Assembly: GCF_000153765.1 (NCBI RefSeq)
Contig: NZ_DS022294.1
Coordinates: 892,304 to 956,303, forward strand
DNA: 64,000 nt
Direction of reading: 5' to 3'
DNA from: Mariprofundus ferrooxydans PV-1
GTDB taxonomy: Bacteria; Pseudomonadota; Zetaproteobacteria; Mariprofundales; Mariprofundaceae
Positions 37,994 to 47,858 of the stretch are shown one piece after another. The notes below the pieces were generated by a model that saw only the letters and a program-made list of their open reading frames with translations, made no database searches and was not told the DNA's origin. Position 1 is the first letter of the stretch. Every line of letters begins with the position of its first letter. Position numbers and translations under genes: made by a program.

Positions 37994-39895
37994 ATGAGCC
38001 TCCGTTCGTCTCTGTTTCTGGTAGCCGCACTGCTGTTTGCCGGCATGCTCTATCTGTTTCTTTCTACTCCGAATTACGGTGATGCGAATGTTGATCCGAT
38101 AACCAAAGGCAAAGAGGCCTTTCAGCAGGGCGATTTCGATACGGCTGCGGAATGGTTCAAGGTGGCAGCCAAAGGGGGTAAGGCGCAGGCACAATATCGC
38201 TTTGCCATGCTCTATCGGGATGGCAAGGGTGTTAAGCAGGATGACAGCCAGGCTGTGCGCTGGCTGCAACTGGCGGCAGCGCAGGGGCACACAGAGGCAC
38301 AGTACCAGCTTGGTGTCTTGCTCGAGAATGGACGTGGCGTTGAACAACGGGACCCCGCAGGCGCGCTGACATGGTTTCGCAAAGCGGCTGCCAAAGGGCA
38401 TGCAGGCGCTGAACTGCATCTGGCTGTGATGTACGCTGAAGGCCGGGGTGCCCGTAAAAATGATGCCGAGGCTCTGGCCTGGGCAATCAAGGCTGCCGCT
38501 GGCGGGAATACGGAAGCACGCTCATTTAAGCAACAGTTGCTTAACCGCGTGACTGCACAGGCCTCCGCGGGCGATGCAACTGCGCAGTTTGTGCTGGCCA
38601 TGTTGTATCAGCAGGGGCAGGGGCTCACTGCCGACATGCAACAGGCTGAAAGCTGGCTGCGGCAGAGTGCGGTTCAGGGCAATGTTGAAGCGCAGTTTCA
38701 CCTGGCCGAGCTACTGATCAGCCGTGAAGGTGATGCCAACGCACAGGAAGCGGCAGCGTGGTATCTGAAAGCTGCAAACCAGAAACATGTGAAAGCGGCC
38801 GCCGCTATCGGGGTGTTATACGCAACAGGTCGTGGCATCAAGCAGGATAACCAGAAAGCTCTGCACTGGCTGAATATTGCAGCAACCGCCGGCGATGTGC
38901 GCGCGCAGGCCAACCTGGGAATCATGTATGCCGAGAGCGGCGAAGATGCACAGGCGATACACTGGCTGACTGAGGCGGCAAAGGCAGGCTTAACCGATGC
39001 CGAAAATAATCTTGCCGTATTCTCTGCGCTCGGGCGCGGTGGCAAGCCGGATATGCGCGCGGCGCTCGGTTGGCTGAAGAAAGCTGCGGTGACAGATCAT
39101 ACCGCTCAATACAACCTGGCGCTGATGTACCTGCGCGGGATCGGTACGATTCAGAATGATGAGGCTGCTGCAGAGTTGCTAAAGCAGTCGCTGCAAGACG
39201 GCAATCCACGCGCCAGCCTGTTACTCGGGCTGCTGTATGATTTAGGCCGTGGTGTCGTCACCAATAGCGAGGATGCAATCACCTGGTATCAAAAGGCAGC
39301 CGAGCAGGGCAATGCCGATGCCATGTATAATCTGGCCGTTCTCTATTACCGCAAAGAGGATGCAGCCCGCGCCTTCGAACTGTTCGAACGCGCGGCCAAA
39401 GCCGGTGACAGCGAGGCACAGAACATTATCGCATCGATGTATCAGCGTGCACAGGGCACCGCATTCAATATGCCTCAGGCTATTGCCTGGTATGAAAAGG
39501 CGGCGCAGAGCGGCTATGCACCTGCCCAGTTTAATCTGGGCAACCTCTACCGCAAAGGTGACGGCGTAGAACAAAAGGATAGCAAGGCACTCTACTGGTA
39601 CAAAAAGGCGGCGGAGAGCGGTTTTGCGCCGGCACAGAATACGCTGGCCTATATGTATGCACTGGGCAGGGGCGTTGCTGTTGATAAACAACAGGCCCGC
39701 CAATGGTTTGAAAAAGCTGCGAATCAGGGATTGTCTATTGCCAGTCAGAACCTCGGCCTGTTAGCACAAAAGCAGAGTAGTTTTACACTGGCCAGCCATA
39801 TCGTAGAGGTCACGCCACGCACGCAGATTCTGACTCAAGAGCCATTTAATATAGCTCACTATCTGCAACTGTATCGCACTCCCAGCCTGAAGTAG
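37994..39895 (+). CDS. Sel1-repeat (TPR-like) exported or membrane-anchored protein
   Basis: A 633-residue protein: an N-terminal hydrophobic segment (SLFLVAALLFAGMLYLFL), then about 15 Sel1-like repeats of roughly 36 residues (AEWFKVAAKGGKAQAQYRFAMLY, repeated with G-A-Q/YxLG-xxYxxGxGV variants) from residue 45 to about 600. Sel1 repeats form a superhelical scaffold for protein-protein contact. The hydrophobic start lacks a clear cleavage site, so a membrane anchor facing the periplasm is as likely as secretion. Partners are unknown. It begins 18 bases after ubiD. Confidence 0.9.
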   Translation: MSLRSSLFLVAALLFAGMLYLFLSTPNYGDANVDPITKGKEAFQQGDFDTAAEWFKVAAKGGKAQAQYRFAMLYRDGKGVKQDDSQAVRWLQLAAAQGHTEAQYQLGVLLENGRGVEQRDPAGALTWFRKAAAKGHAGAELHLAVMYAEGRGARKNDAEALAWAIKAAAGGNTEARSFKQQLLNRVTAQASAGDATAQFVLAMLYQQGQGLTADMQQAESWLRQSAVQGNVEAQFHLAELLISREGDANAQEAAAWYLKAANQKHVKAAAAIGVLYATGRGIKQDNQKALHWLNIAATAGDVRAQANLGIMYAESGEDAQAIHWLTEAAKAGLTDAENNLAVFSALGRGGKPDMRAALGWLKKAAVTDHTAQYNLALMYLRGIGTIQNDEAAAELLKQSLQDGNPRASLLLGLLYDLGRGVVTNSEDAITWYQKAAEQGNADAMYNLAVLYYRKEDAARAFELFERAAKAGDSEAQNIIASMYQRAQGTAFNMPQAIAWYEKAAQSGYAPAQFNLGNLYRKGDGVEQKDSKALYWYKKAAESGFAPAQNTLAYMYALGRGVAVDKQQARQWFEKAANQGLSIASQNLGLLAQKQSSFTLASHIVEVTPRTQILTQEPFNIAHYLQLYRTPSLK

Positions 39896-39928
39896 CCCGC
39901 CGGGCTCTCGGAGCTTAGTCAGGCGTAG

Positions 39929-40093
39929 TTAACTTGAGAGCCAGTCATCGACGCTGGGCTCTTTGGGCGAATTCTCGCCGGAAGCGTCGTCATCTATTTC
40001 AATACCCTGCTTGCGCAGGCGTTTTTCTTCAGCTTTTTTCTGTTTGGCGATTTCTTTCTGACGTTTCTCAAATTTAAAGTTCTGTCTGGCCAA
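39929..40093 (-). CDS. Small Lys-rich conserved-type protein
   Basis: A 54-residue, very basic N-terminal half (ARQNFKFEKRQKEIAKQKK) and an acidic C-terminal half ending SVDDWLSS. The ARQNxKFEKRQKE opening is seen in small uncharacterised gammaproteobacterial proteins. The start is a TTG at 40093: GGAGGT lies eight bases upstream on the minus strand, whereas the longer frame from 40126 has none. Convergent with the Sel1 gene. Function unknown; nucleic-acid binding is a guess from charge. Confidence 0.7.
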   Translation of the reverse strand: MARQNFKFEKRQKEIAKQKKAEEKRLRKQGIEIDDDASGENSPKEPSVDDWLSS

Positions 40094-40221
40094 TGGGGGG
40101 GACCTCCGCTGCAAGTATCCGGTCAATGCAAGCTGTCGCTCTGCTTATGTCATTGAAGCGGAAGGCGCGAACTATGCCCATTTTTTTCTGAATCGTCTTG
40201 CAAAATTGTTGGCATGACCAC

Positions 40222-40695
40222 TCAGGCAACCGCCCAGCGGGCCAGCGATGCGCGTGCATTGCCGCCGCTGATGTCCGGAATGATCTGCAATTCCAGTGCC
40301 GTGACGCCGTCGAAATCAACGCGGAACGTCTCCAACTCCTGCGTTGCATCAGGGGCGCTGAAATTATACTGCTGGCGGGCGATTTCATGATAAGTCGCGC
40401 CTCCATCCGGAGACCAGCGCAAGGTAAACTGTTGCGTCCGCTCCTGATCATCAACCTGAAACAGCAGACGAATCAGTTCAATACGCTGTGGCTGGTCAAA
40501 AAGCAGACGCAGTGTCTGCTCTCCGGCTTCGGCAGCCCGCCAGCCCGGCCCGGTTCCGGCAGCAAGCGCCGACTCTATCGGGTATGCCTCATCCTCGGAG
40601 CTCATCTCCACCTGAACCAGATTTTCCAGATCCAGCCAGCTCTCTTCATTGTCTGATTCCGCCTTCATATCCCGTGCAATCAGCTTTTTTCGCAT
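40222..40695 (-). CDS. Cytoplasmic protein with discoidin-like beta domain, function unknown
   Basis: A 157-residue protein without signal peptide. The region from about residue 45 (GPGWRAAEAGEQTLRLLFDQP ... FTLRWSPDGGATYHEI ... LELQIIPDI) has the strand pattern of F5/8 type C (discoidin-like) folds, which often bind glycans, but the match is by eye only. AGGGGGA lies just upstream of the ATG. It is divergent from the cobalamin leader and may share its promoter region. Confidence 0.65.
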   Translation of the reverse strand: MRKKLIARDMKAESDNEESWLDLENLVQVEMSSEDEAYPIESALAAGTGPGWRAAEAGEQTLRLLFDQPQRIELIRLLFQVDDQERTQQFTLRWSPDGGATYHEIARQQYNFSAPDATQELETFRVDFDGVTALELQIIPDISGGNARASLARWAVA

Positions 40696-40802
40696 ACTTT
40701 CCCCCTGTAAACATCTTTTACATATGTCTGGACTATAGACCTATCACCCGATCATTGCATGGCATATGCATAGACGTACGCTGCTCTCATCGCTAGAGTG
40801 CG

Positions 40803-40990
40803 CGCCGTTTTGGGTGTCCCGATGCCGTTCGGCAGAAGGATGAAACGGGAAGTCCGGTGCGATTGATTATCAGTCAATTCCGGCGCAGCCCCCGCTACTG
40901 TAGACCTGACAACGCTGTTCAGAACCACTGGGAGACCGGGAAGGAGAACAGCCGCGGATGAAGGTAAGCCAGGAGACCGGCCCGAAGCAC
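40803..40990 (+). ncRNA. Cobalamin riboswitch aptamer
   Basis: The order of conserved blocks matches the AdoCbl/B12 riboswitch: GGGTGTCCC (40812), AACGGGAAGTCCGGTGCGA (about 40844-40862), TCCGGCGCAGCCCCCGCTACTGTA, the long variable arm with GGGAAGG, GGATGAAGG and finally the B12 box GCCAGGAGACCGGCC (40968-40982). Binding of a cobalamin would repress the downstream btuB operon. How the signal reaches the btuB start about 290 bases away is unclear because an unusual segment intervenes. Confidence 0.93.
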
Positions 40991-41165
40991 GGCATGACGA
41001 TAGTGAGGTGTTTGATTTTTAGCCTCTGGTAAGGCGCGAGCAGCGAAAAAGCGGAGCATACTTTCTGTATGTGAGCATTTGAGCAGCACAGCAACACAAC
41101 CAGAGGGGAAAAGCGGACACCCTTGCATGCCATCGGTTTGAGACCTCGGAGGGAGGCCAAGTGCC
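40991..41165. repeat. Palindrome-bounded segment between riboswitch and btuB
   Basis: Nothing here codes convincingly. CCTCTGGT (41023-41030) and ACCAGAGG (41099-41106) are inverted ends of an 84-base segment whose centre is the hairpin CATAC-TTTCT-GTATG (41057-41071). Outside it, GGCATG (40991) pairs with CATGCC (41126) and GAGGT (41005) with ACCTC (41143). It may be the riboswitch expression platform or an inserted element; 41166-41258 shows nothing recognisable. Confidence 0.55.
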
Positions 41166-41273
41166 GGAGCTGATGGCGCTACCATTGCCCCCTCATCATC
41201 CGTCCTTTCCACCTTCCAGCGTTTCAACCGCCCATACTATGAAAATGCGCGGCGGGCGCGAAAGGAAGATACA

Positions 41274-43208
41274 GTGAAACTAAAACATATTTTATGGCTG
41301 ATCGCGGCGATGCCGGCAACAGCTATCGCTCAAACACAGGATCTCGGTGAGCTGAATGTCACAGCCAGCCGGGTTACTGCACCATCAATCACATCATCCC
41401 GGCCGGTAACGGTCATCGACAGACAGGCCATCGAAGCCTCTCATGCTGCAACTGTTGTCGACCTGCTCAAGGGGCTGGCCAATATTGTTGTCCGCGACAC
41501 CTCCGGAGTCGGAGCAAAATCGCAGGTGGATCTGGGCGGTTTCGGCGAGTCGGGTGCAGCCAACAATGTTGTGCTGATCGATGGGCGCCGGATCAACAAC
41601 CCGGACCTCTCCGGCACCGACTGGGCACAGATTCCACTGGATCAGATTGAACGCATTGAAATAGTACATGGCGCCAACTCTGTCCTGTACGGTAACGGCG
41701 CTGTAGGAGGCGTCATCAATATCATTACAAAAATACCCGCATCCGGTGGCAATATTAGTCTGGCCGGCGGCAGCTTCGGCGAATTTTCAGGCCAGAGCCG
41801 GATCGGTGCAGATGCAGGAAAAACGCGCATGGAAGCAAATTTCTCCGGCCTGACCAGCAAGGGGTATCGCGACAATGGCTTCTTTGACCGCTTCGATGGT
41901 GGCGCGCGTGCAGAGGCTGATCTCACAGACAGCCTGAGCCTGCATCTTTCCGGCAATCATCATCGTGATCGGGCCGGTTTACCCGGTGCCCTGAGCAGCG
42001 CGCAGATGAGAGCCAACCGCAAGCAGGCTACTACACCTCAGAACTTCAGTCGCACAACCGACAATTATATTGATGGCGGTATAAACTGGCTGTCTGATTT
42101 CGGCCTGGAGGCGGACATTGCAGGCGGTTTCCGGCGCCGTGATGTGCACTCCGAATTTGTCAGCTTTGCTTCCATCAGCGATTTTGTCCAACGCAATGCA
42201 TCCTTGCGACCGAAACTCACATTCACGGCCGGCTCTGACATCGTCAGCCGTATCGTGGCCGGCGCCGATATCGATCGCGGCAATGGTTCGTTTAATTTTG
42301 GCGGCGCTGTCGGCAATACCGACTTCGATCACAAACGCGACGGTTATTACGGTGAATTGACGGTCAGTGCCGCCGATAACAGCTGGGCTGTAAATGGCGG
42401 CCTTCGCAGCGAACGCATACGCGACAGCTTCACCAAGGGTAGTGTCAGCGCTATTGCCAATCAGGCAACGGCCTGGGATGTCGGCGCCTCACTGGGCCTG
42501 AGCGAACGACTGCGCCTGAGACTGAACGCTGCCAGCTCCATGCGCTTCCCACTGCTGGATGAGCGATTCAGTTTCTTCTCCGGCACGGTAGACACCACCC
42601 TAAAAACGCAGACAGGTCGCCATTACAGCACCAGTCTGCGTTATGATATGAAGTCCGCCTGGCTGGAGGTTAGCGCCAGTCGCGCCAACCTGAATCATGA
42701 GATTTATTATAACCCGGTGGGAGGCGCATTCGGATTCGGCGCCAATGAAAATTATGGAGCCAAAACACGTCATGATGTGATCATGCTTGGTGGTCATTGG
42801 CATGCGCATGATTTGTTACAATTCTCTGCAAACTACACCTATAGCAAGGCCAGTTTTCGCGGCGGTATTTCCAGCGGTAAAACTATCCCGGCCGTAGCAC
42901 GTAACCGCTTCGGCGCCGAATGGAAGGCCGACTGGATGCAGGGACTCTCCAGCAGCATTAAGCTCACTTATGTGGGCGCATCATTCCTGATCAGTGATCA
43001 GGCTAACGCCCGTCCGCGCCTGCCTGCCTATCTTACTGCAGATGCAGTGATCAACTATCGCTGGCAGAATGTCGAGATGTTCGCGCGTGTGGATAACCTG
43101 ACAGGAAAGAAATACAGCAATTATGGCGTGTTCTCCACATTCAGCGGCGATTCGTTCTACCCGGCACCAACAGCAAGCTTCCACGCCGGAGCGAGCTATT
43201 CTTTCTAG
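41274..43208 (+). CDS. btuB: TonB-dependent cobalamin receptor, BtuB-like
   Basis: A 644-residue outer-membrane receptor. A signal peptide ending in ATAIAQ is followed by the TonB box (LGELNVTAS), the plug domain (VVDLLKGLANIVVRDTSG ... RIEIVHGANSVLYGNGAVGGVINI) and a beta-barrel ending in aromatic SFHAGASYSF. The GTG at 41274 is set by AAAGGAAG. Cobalamin as substrate rests on the riboswitch upstream and BtuF/BtuCD downstream. It is the first gene of the operon. Confidence 0.93.
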   Translation: MKLKHILWLIAAMPATAIAQTQDLGELNVTASRVTAPSITSSRPVTVIDRQAIEASHAATVVDLLKGLANIVVRDTSGVGAKSQVDLGGFGESGAANNVVLIDGRRINNPDLSGTDWAQIPLDQIERIEIVHGANSVLYGNGAVGGVINIITKIPASGGNISLAGGSFGEFSGQSRIGADAGKTRMEANFSGLTSKGYRDNGFFDRFDGGARAEADLTDSLSLHLSGNHHRDRAGLPGALSSAQMRANRKQATTPQNFSRTTDNYIDGGINWLSDFGLEADIAGGFRRRDVHSEFVSFASISDFVQRNASLRPKLTFTAGSDIVSRIVAGADIDRGNGSFNFGGAVGNTDFDHKRDGYYGELTVSAADNSWAVNGGLRSERIRDSFTKGSVSAIANQATAWDVGASLGLSERLRLRLNAASSMRFPLLDERFSFFSGTVDTTLKTQTGRHYSTSLRYDMKSAWLEVSASRANLNHEIYYNPVGGAFGFGANENYGAKTRHDVIMLGGHWHAHDLLQFSANYTYSKASFRGGISSGKTIPAVARNRFGAEWKADWMQGLSSSIKLTYVGASFLISDQANARPRLPAYLTADAVINYRWQNVEMFARVDNLTGKKYSNYGVFSTFSGDSFYPAPTASFHAGASYSF

Positions 43209-43893
43209 GTTATTCAGGTTCTGGCCATGGCTGGCTGCCAGTGCAGCCATCCATGGCCTGTTACTGACCGGCTGGCTGCAACTGCATCGGCCGACGACAG
43301 CTGCCGGTGAGACAGTGGTCATCGAACTGCTCAACATCGACTCAAAGCCCGAGCATCAACAAGCCCGGGCGATGCCGGAGCGCCGCGTTTCTCCCGTAAC
43401 AGGAAGAAGTTCACAGCATGCGCCCGTTTTACAGCAACCGCCACACCCCTTGGCGGAATCGTCTGTTCTCCACAAAACAACACCGGCCTCCTCCATACAG
43501 GTTGCAACTGCAGCTCAACAGCCCGCTGCGGCTTCCGTTCGGCCTGTAAAAACAGAACCCGTAACGGCCCTGCCTGCAACAAAACCGCGGCAAATTCAGA
43601 CAGCCTCCGCAACAACAGCTGTAGTCGACGAAGACAAGCTACGCCTGCTGTTGCGCAAGCATCTGGAGTCATTCAAGTTTTATCCGGCCAGTGCGCGACG
43701 TCGCAACATCGAAGGGGATGTTGATGTCGGCTTCACCCTGACCCGCGACGGCTCAGCCGATCAGGTGACGGTCCTGCACGGCTCCGGCTATGCCGTGCTG
43801 GACCATGCGGCGCTCGAGACAGTCTACCGGGCACAGCCGTTTCCTGTTGCAGATGGCCGGTACCAGTTTCGTTTACGGTTCAGGCGGCTGTGA
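43123..43893 (+). CDS. tonB: TonB energy transducer, dedicated to the B12 operon
   Basis: One N-terminal membrane helix (RFWPWLAASAAIHGLLLTGWL) precedes a flexible periplasmic linker rich in Pro, Ala, Thr and Gln. The C-terminal TonB domain has KFYPASARRRNIEGDVDVGFTL and LETVYRAQPFP. It couples proton motive force (via ExbB/ExbD, not in this window) to BtuB. The start is uncertain: the only in-frame ATG, at 43123, overlaps btuB by 86 bases, while an ATT at 43198 with GGAG seven bases upstream sits just before the helix. Confidence 0.88.
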   Translation: MACSPHSAAIRSTRHQQQASTPERAILSRLFRFWPWLAASAAIHGLLLTGWLQLHRPTTAAGETVVIELLNIDSKPEHQQARAMPERRVSPVTGRSSQHAPVLQQPPHPLAESSVLHKTTPASSIQVATAAQQPAAASVRPVKTEPVTALPATKPRQIQTASATTAVVDEDKLRLLLRKHLESFKFYPASARRRNIEGDVDVGFTLTRDGSADQVTVLHGSGYAVLDHAALETVYRAQPFPVADGRYQFRLRFRRL

Positions 43894-44693
43894 AAGCCTT
43901 GCTAGTGCTGCTGGCCTGCTGCTTTGCCAGCAGCAGCGCATGGGCCGGGGCACGTATTCTGGCGCTTGCACCGCACGCCTGCGAAATGCTGTATGCAATC
44001 GGTGCCGGCCCGCAACTGGTCGGCGCGTCCTCCTTCTGTGATTATCCGGCTGCTGCAAAAAAACTGCCACGTGTCGGCAGCTATAACGGCATCAATGTGG
44101 AGGCGGCCCTGCGCCTTAAGCCGGATATTGCTGTGGTTATCAGTCGAAGCGTCAGCGGCGTAAAAATGCTGGAGAAGATGGGCGTACGCATCATTGTCTC
44201 CAATCCGGACAGTTTTGATGCAGTATTCAATGATATGCTGAAGCTCGGCACTTTGACCAACCATCCGGAGAGAGCGACATCCGTTGTTGCCGGGCTACGC
44301 CAGCGATTGCAAATAATTCGCTCCCGCCCCCCCTCCGGAACAGCCGTCTTTTATGAGGTATGGGATGACCCTCTGATGACGGCAGGCGGTCCCAGCTTTA
44401 TCTCCGACCTGATACATGAGGCAGGCGGCAGAAATATCTTTGCCAACCTCAATATTGAAACGCCGCATGTGAATGTTGAATCGGTGGTTCGCGCCCGGCC
44501 GGCACTGATTGTCATTCCGCAGGAAAAACGGGATATTGAAGCGCGGCGCGCATTCTGGGAGCAGTGGCTGGGTAAGGGCAATGTCCGTATTATCGCCATC
44601 AATCCGGACCTGCTGAACCGACCCGGCCCGCGCCTGCTCGACGGGCTGGAGCTGCTACAGCAGGCGCTAGAGGAGAAAACGGATGTCCGTTAA
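43890..44693 (+). CDS. btuF: Cobalamin ABC transporter substrate-binding protein
   Basis: A 267-residue periplasmic protein of the BtuF/FhuD class III fold. The signal peptide is LLVLLACCFASSSAWAG. The body shows ILALAPHACEMLYAIGAGPQLVG, SSFCDYPAAAKKLPRVGSYNGINVE and EVWDDPLMTAGGPSFISDL, typical for vitamin B12 or haem binding. The GTG start overlaps the tonB stop (GTGA). It hands cobalamin to the BtuCD complex encoded below. Confidence 0.92.
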   Translation: MKALLVLLACCFASSSAWAGARILALAPHACEMLYAIGAGPQLVGASSFCDYPAAAKKLPRVGSYNGINVEAALRLKPDIAVVISRSVSGVKMLEKMGVRIIVSNPDSFDAVFNDMLKLGTLTNHPERATSVVAGLRQRLQIIRSRPPSGTAVFYEVWDDPLMTAGGPSFISDLIHEAGGRNIFANLNIETPHVNVESVVRARPALIVIPQEKRDIEARRAFWEQWLGKGNVRIIAINPDLLNRPGPRLLDGLELLQQALEEKTDVR

Positions 44694-44766
44694 GATCGAG
44701 CTGCGCGTTTTCTCCAGACGGGAGCCTGTCGCGTCCCTCCTTGCCGATGGACTTTACCCGCTATGA
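44683..44766 (+). CDS. 27-codon coupled ORF between btuF and cobQ
   Basis: ATG at 44683 with AGGAG seven bases upstream (44671-44675). It overlaps the end of btuF by eleven bases, and its TGA (44764-44766) overlaps the ATG of cobQ at 44763. The peptide (MSVKIELRVFSRR ... LYPL) matches nothing I know. Its spacing and Shine-Dalgarno suggest it is translated at least to couple btuF with cobQ; a remnant of a former gene is the alternative. Confidence 0.45.
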   Translation: MSVKIELRVFSRREPVASLLADGLYPL

Positions 44767-46193
44767 AAAGCCTGATGATCCAGGGCACCGCTTCAGGCGT
44801 CGGCAAATCGGTGTTAGTGGCGGGGCTCTGCCGGCTGCTGGCCAGAAACGGCGTGCGCGTGGCGCCATTCAAGCCACAAAACATGAGTAACAATGCTGCC
44901 GTCACCATTGACGGTGGCGAAATCGGTCGTGCCCAGGCACTGCAGGCATTTGCCTGTGGTATTGAACCGAGCGTGCATATGAACCCTGTACTGATCAAGC
45001 CGGAAGCTGATGAGCAGGCACAGCTGGTTGTGCGCGGCCAGGTGGTCGGACAGTTACATGCAAAACGATTCCGGGAAGATCGGATCGGCTGGATGCAGAT
45101 GGTACTGGAGTCATTTGCGCTACTGCAGGCGCAATACGATGTGGTGATTATTGAGGGCGCGGGATCGCCTGCCGAGCCGAACCTGCGCGAGGGTGATATT
45201 GCCAATATGGGCTTTGCCGAAGCGGCTGACGTGCCAGTCTGGCTGGTAGGGGACATCGATTGCGGTGGCGTGTTTGCAGCCCTCACAGGTTCACTCGCTA
45301 TCCTCTCCGATTCCGAACAACAGCGGGTAAAGGCACTGTTGATTAATCGTTTTCGCGGCAATATGGAGCTGCTTGATGATGCGCTGGTCTGGCTGGAGGA
45401 GAAAACAGGGCGACCGGTTGCCGGCGTGATCCCATGGCTTGCACTGGAACTGCCGGAAGAGGACGCCCCCTACCGGCATGCTCAGGATTCAGCTCCCGAC
45501 AGCATACAACTCAATATTGCCGTGATTGCCTTGCCGCGCATGTCGAACCATGACGATATCGACCCGCTGGCATCGGAAGCCGGCGTGAATCTGCGCTTTG
45601 TCCGCACAACCAAAGAGCTCAATCACGCCGACCTGATCATTCTGCCCGGCTCAAAACATGTGGCCTCGGATCTTGCGTGGCTGCGTCAGAGTGGATTTGT
45701 GCCAGCGCTCGCACGCCACCTGCGCTACGGCGGCAACGTGCTGGGCATCTGCGGCGGCATGCAGATGCTGGGCACGGTGATTGAAGATGACGGTGTGGAG
45801 GGCGACAGCGCCGAAGGGCTCGGCTGGCTGCCGCTTGCAACCACGATGCGCACGCAGAAGACGCTGATAAAGGTGGATCGGCCATCGCCCTGTTTTGCCG
45901 GCGAGCGAGTCACCGGCTACGAGATTCATCACGGCGAATCAGACAGTGATAAGGCACTCTTTCCGTTTGCATGCAAATCGGCAGACGGGCTGGTTTGGGG
46001 CAGTTATCTGCATGGGCTCTTCGAGCAGGGTGGCTTTCGCAAGGCGTGGCTTAACGAGCTCGGTTTTTCAGCTAGTGATGGCAAAGATCAGCATCAACGC
46101 ACCATGGATTCACTCGATCTGCTGGCCGATGCGCTGGAGCAGGCGATCGACCCGGAGCTACTGAAACCACTCCTTGCCGGGAGCTCGCTCTAG
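44763..46193 (+). CDS. cobQ: Cobyric acid synthase (glutamine-hydrolysing)
   Basis: A 476-residue enzyme that amidates adenosylcobyrinic acid a,c-diamide at four positions to adenosylcobyric acid. The N-terminal ATPase domain has the P-loop GTASGVGKSVLVAGLCRLL and FKPQNMSNNAAVT. The C-terminal triad-type glutamine amidotransferase has nucleophile Cys330 (GICGGMQMLG) and His417 (YLHGLFE). A late step of cobalamin synthesis; as other biosynthetic genes are missing here, it may serve corrinoid salvage or act with genes elsewhere. ATG overlaps the small ORF upstream. Confidence 0.95.
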   Translation: MKSLMIQGTASGVGKSVLVAGLCRLLARNGVRVAPFKPQNMSNNAAVTIDGGEIGRAQALQAFACGIEPSVHMNPVLIKPEADEQAQLVVRGQVVGQLHAKRFREDRIGWMQMVLESFALLQAQYDVVIIEGAGSPAEPNLREGDIANMGFAEAADVPVWLVGDIDCGGVFAALTGSLAILSDSEQQRVKALLINRFRGNMELLDDALVWLEEKTGRPVAGVIPWLALELPEEDAPYRHAQDSAPDSIQLNIAVIALPRMSNHDDIDPLASEAGVNLRFVRTTKELNHADLIILPGSKHVASDLAWLRQSGFVPALARHLRYGGNVLGICGGMQMLGTVIEDDGVEGDSAEGLGWLPLATTMRTQKTLIKVDRPSPCFAGERVTGYEIHHGESDSDKALFPFACKSADGLVWGSYLHGLFEQGGFRKAWLNELGFSASDGKDQHQRTMDSLDLLADALEQAIDPELLKPLLAGSSL

Positions 46194-46194
46194 C

Positions 46195-47123
<929 letters not shown>

Positions 47124-47127
<4 letters not shown>

Positions 47128-47858
47128 GCGGCATCATGAATCTCTCCAACCTTACCGTGGTACGGGGCGGCCAGACGCTGCTCTCCGGACTCTCCTGTGC
47201 ATGCAATGCCGGTGAAGTAGTTGTTGTGCTTGGTCCCAACGGCGCAGGTAAATCGAGCCTGTTGCTGGCCATGGCCGGCCTTATTCCTGTAGCCGGAACC
47301 ATTACCCTCTCAGGGCAGCTTTTGTCGGCGTACGATCGGCGCGAGATCTGCAGACAGATTGCCTGGCAGGGTGATCTGCCGCCTACCGAGTTCGGCCTTA
47401 CGGTCAGGCAACGCCTTCTCCTTGCCGCAGGCGAAGCGGATCAGGGCATCGAGGCCACGGCAGCCACCATGGATATCGCACTACTGTTGCAACGACCGCT
47501 TGGTGAGCTCTCCAGCGGCGAGCGGCAGCGGGTGGAGCTGGCAGCATTGATGCTGCGCGATACACCCGTCTGGCTACTTGATGAACCTACCGCCCACCTT
47601 GATCTCAAACACCAGATTCGCTGCATTCAGATGCTTAAAGCACAAAGTGCAAATGGTCGCGCCATTATCACGGTACTGCATGATCTGCAGCAGGCGATGG
47701 CGATTGCCGACCACCTGATTCTTATTGATGGTAAAGGCGCGGCTGAGTATGGCAAAGCAGCAGAGCTCTTTGATGGCAACAGGCTCTCGCAGCTCTTTGA
47801 TGCACCGGTGATTGCCCGTGGGTCGGTACTGATTCCTGATTATGGAGAAGAACGATGA
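47124..47858 (+). CDS. btuD: Cobalamin-type ABC transporter ATPase
   Basis: A 244-residue ATPase of the BtuD/FecE group. Walker A GPNGAGKSSLLLAMAG, signature LSSGERQRVELA, Walker B WLLDEPTAHLD and switch His (TVLHDLQQAM) are intact. The start overlaps the btuC stop and the stop overlaps cobO (ATGA). It would power import of the corrinoid into the cytoplasm. Confidence 0.94.

Noticed and set aside
40870..41227. Minus-strand ORFs across the riboswitch and palindrome region
   Set aside because: Composition and position are explained by the antisense of a structured leader; no ribosome site.
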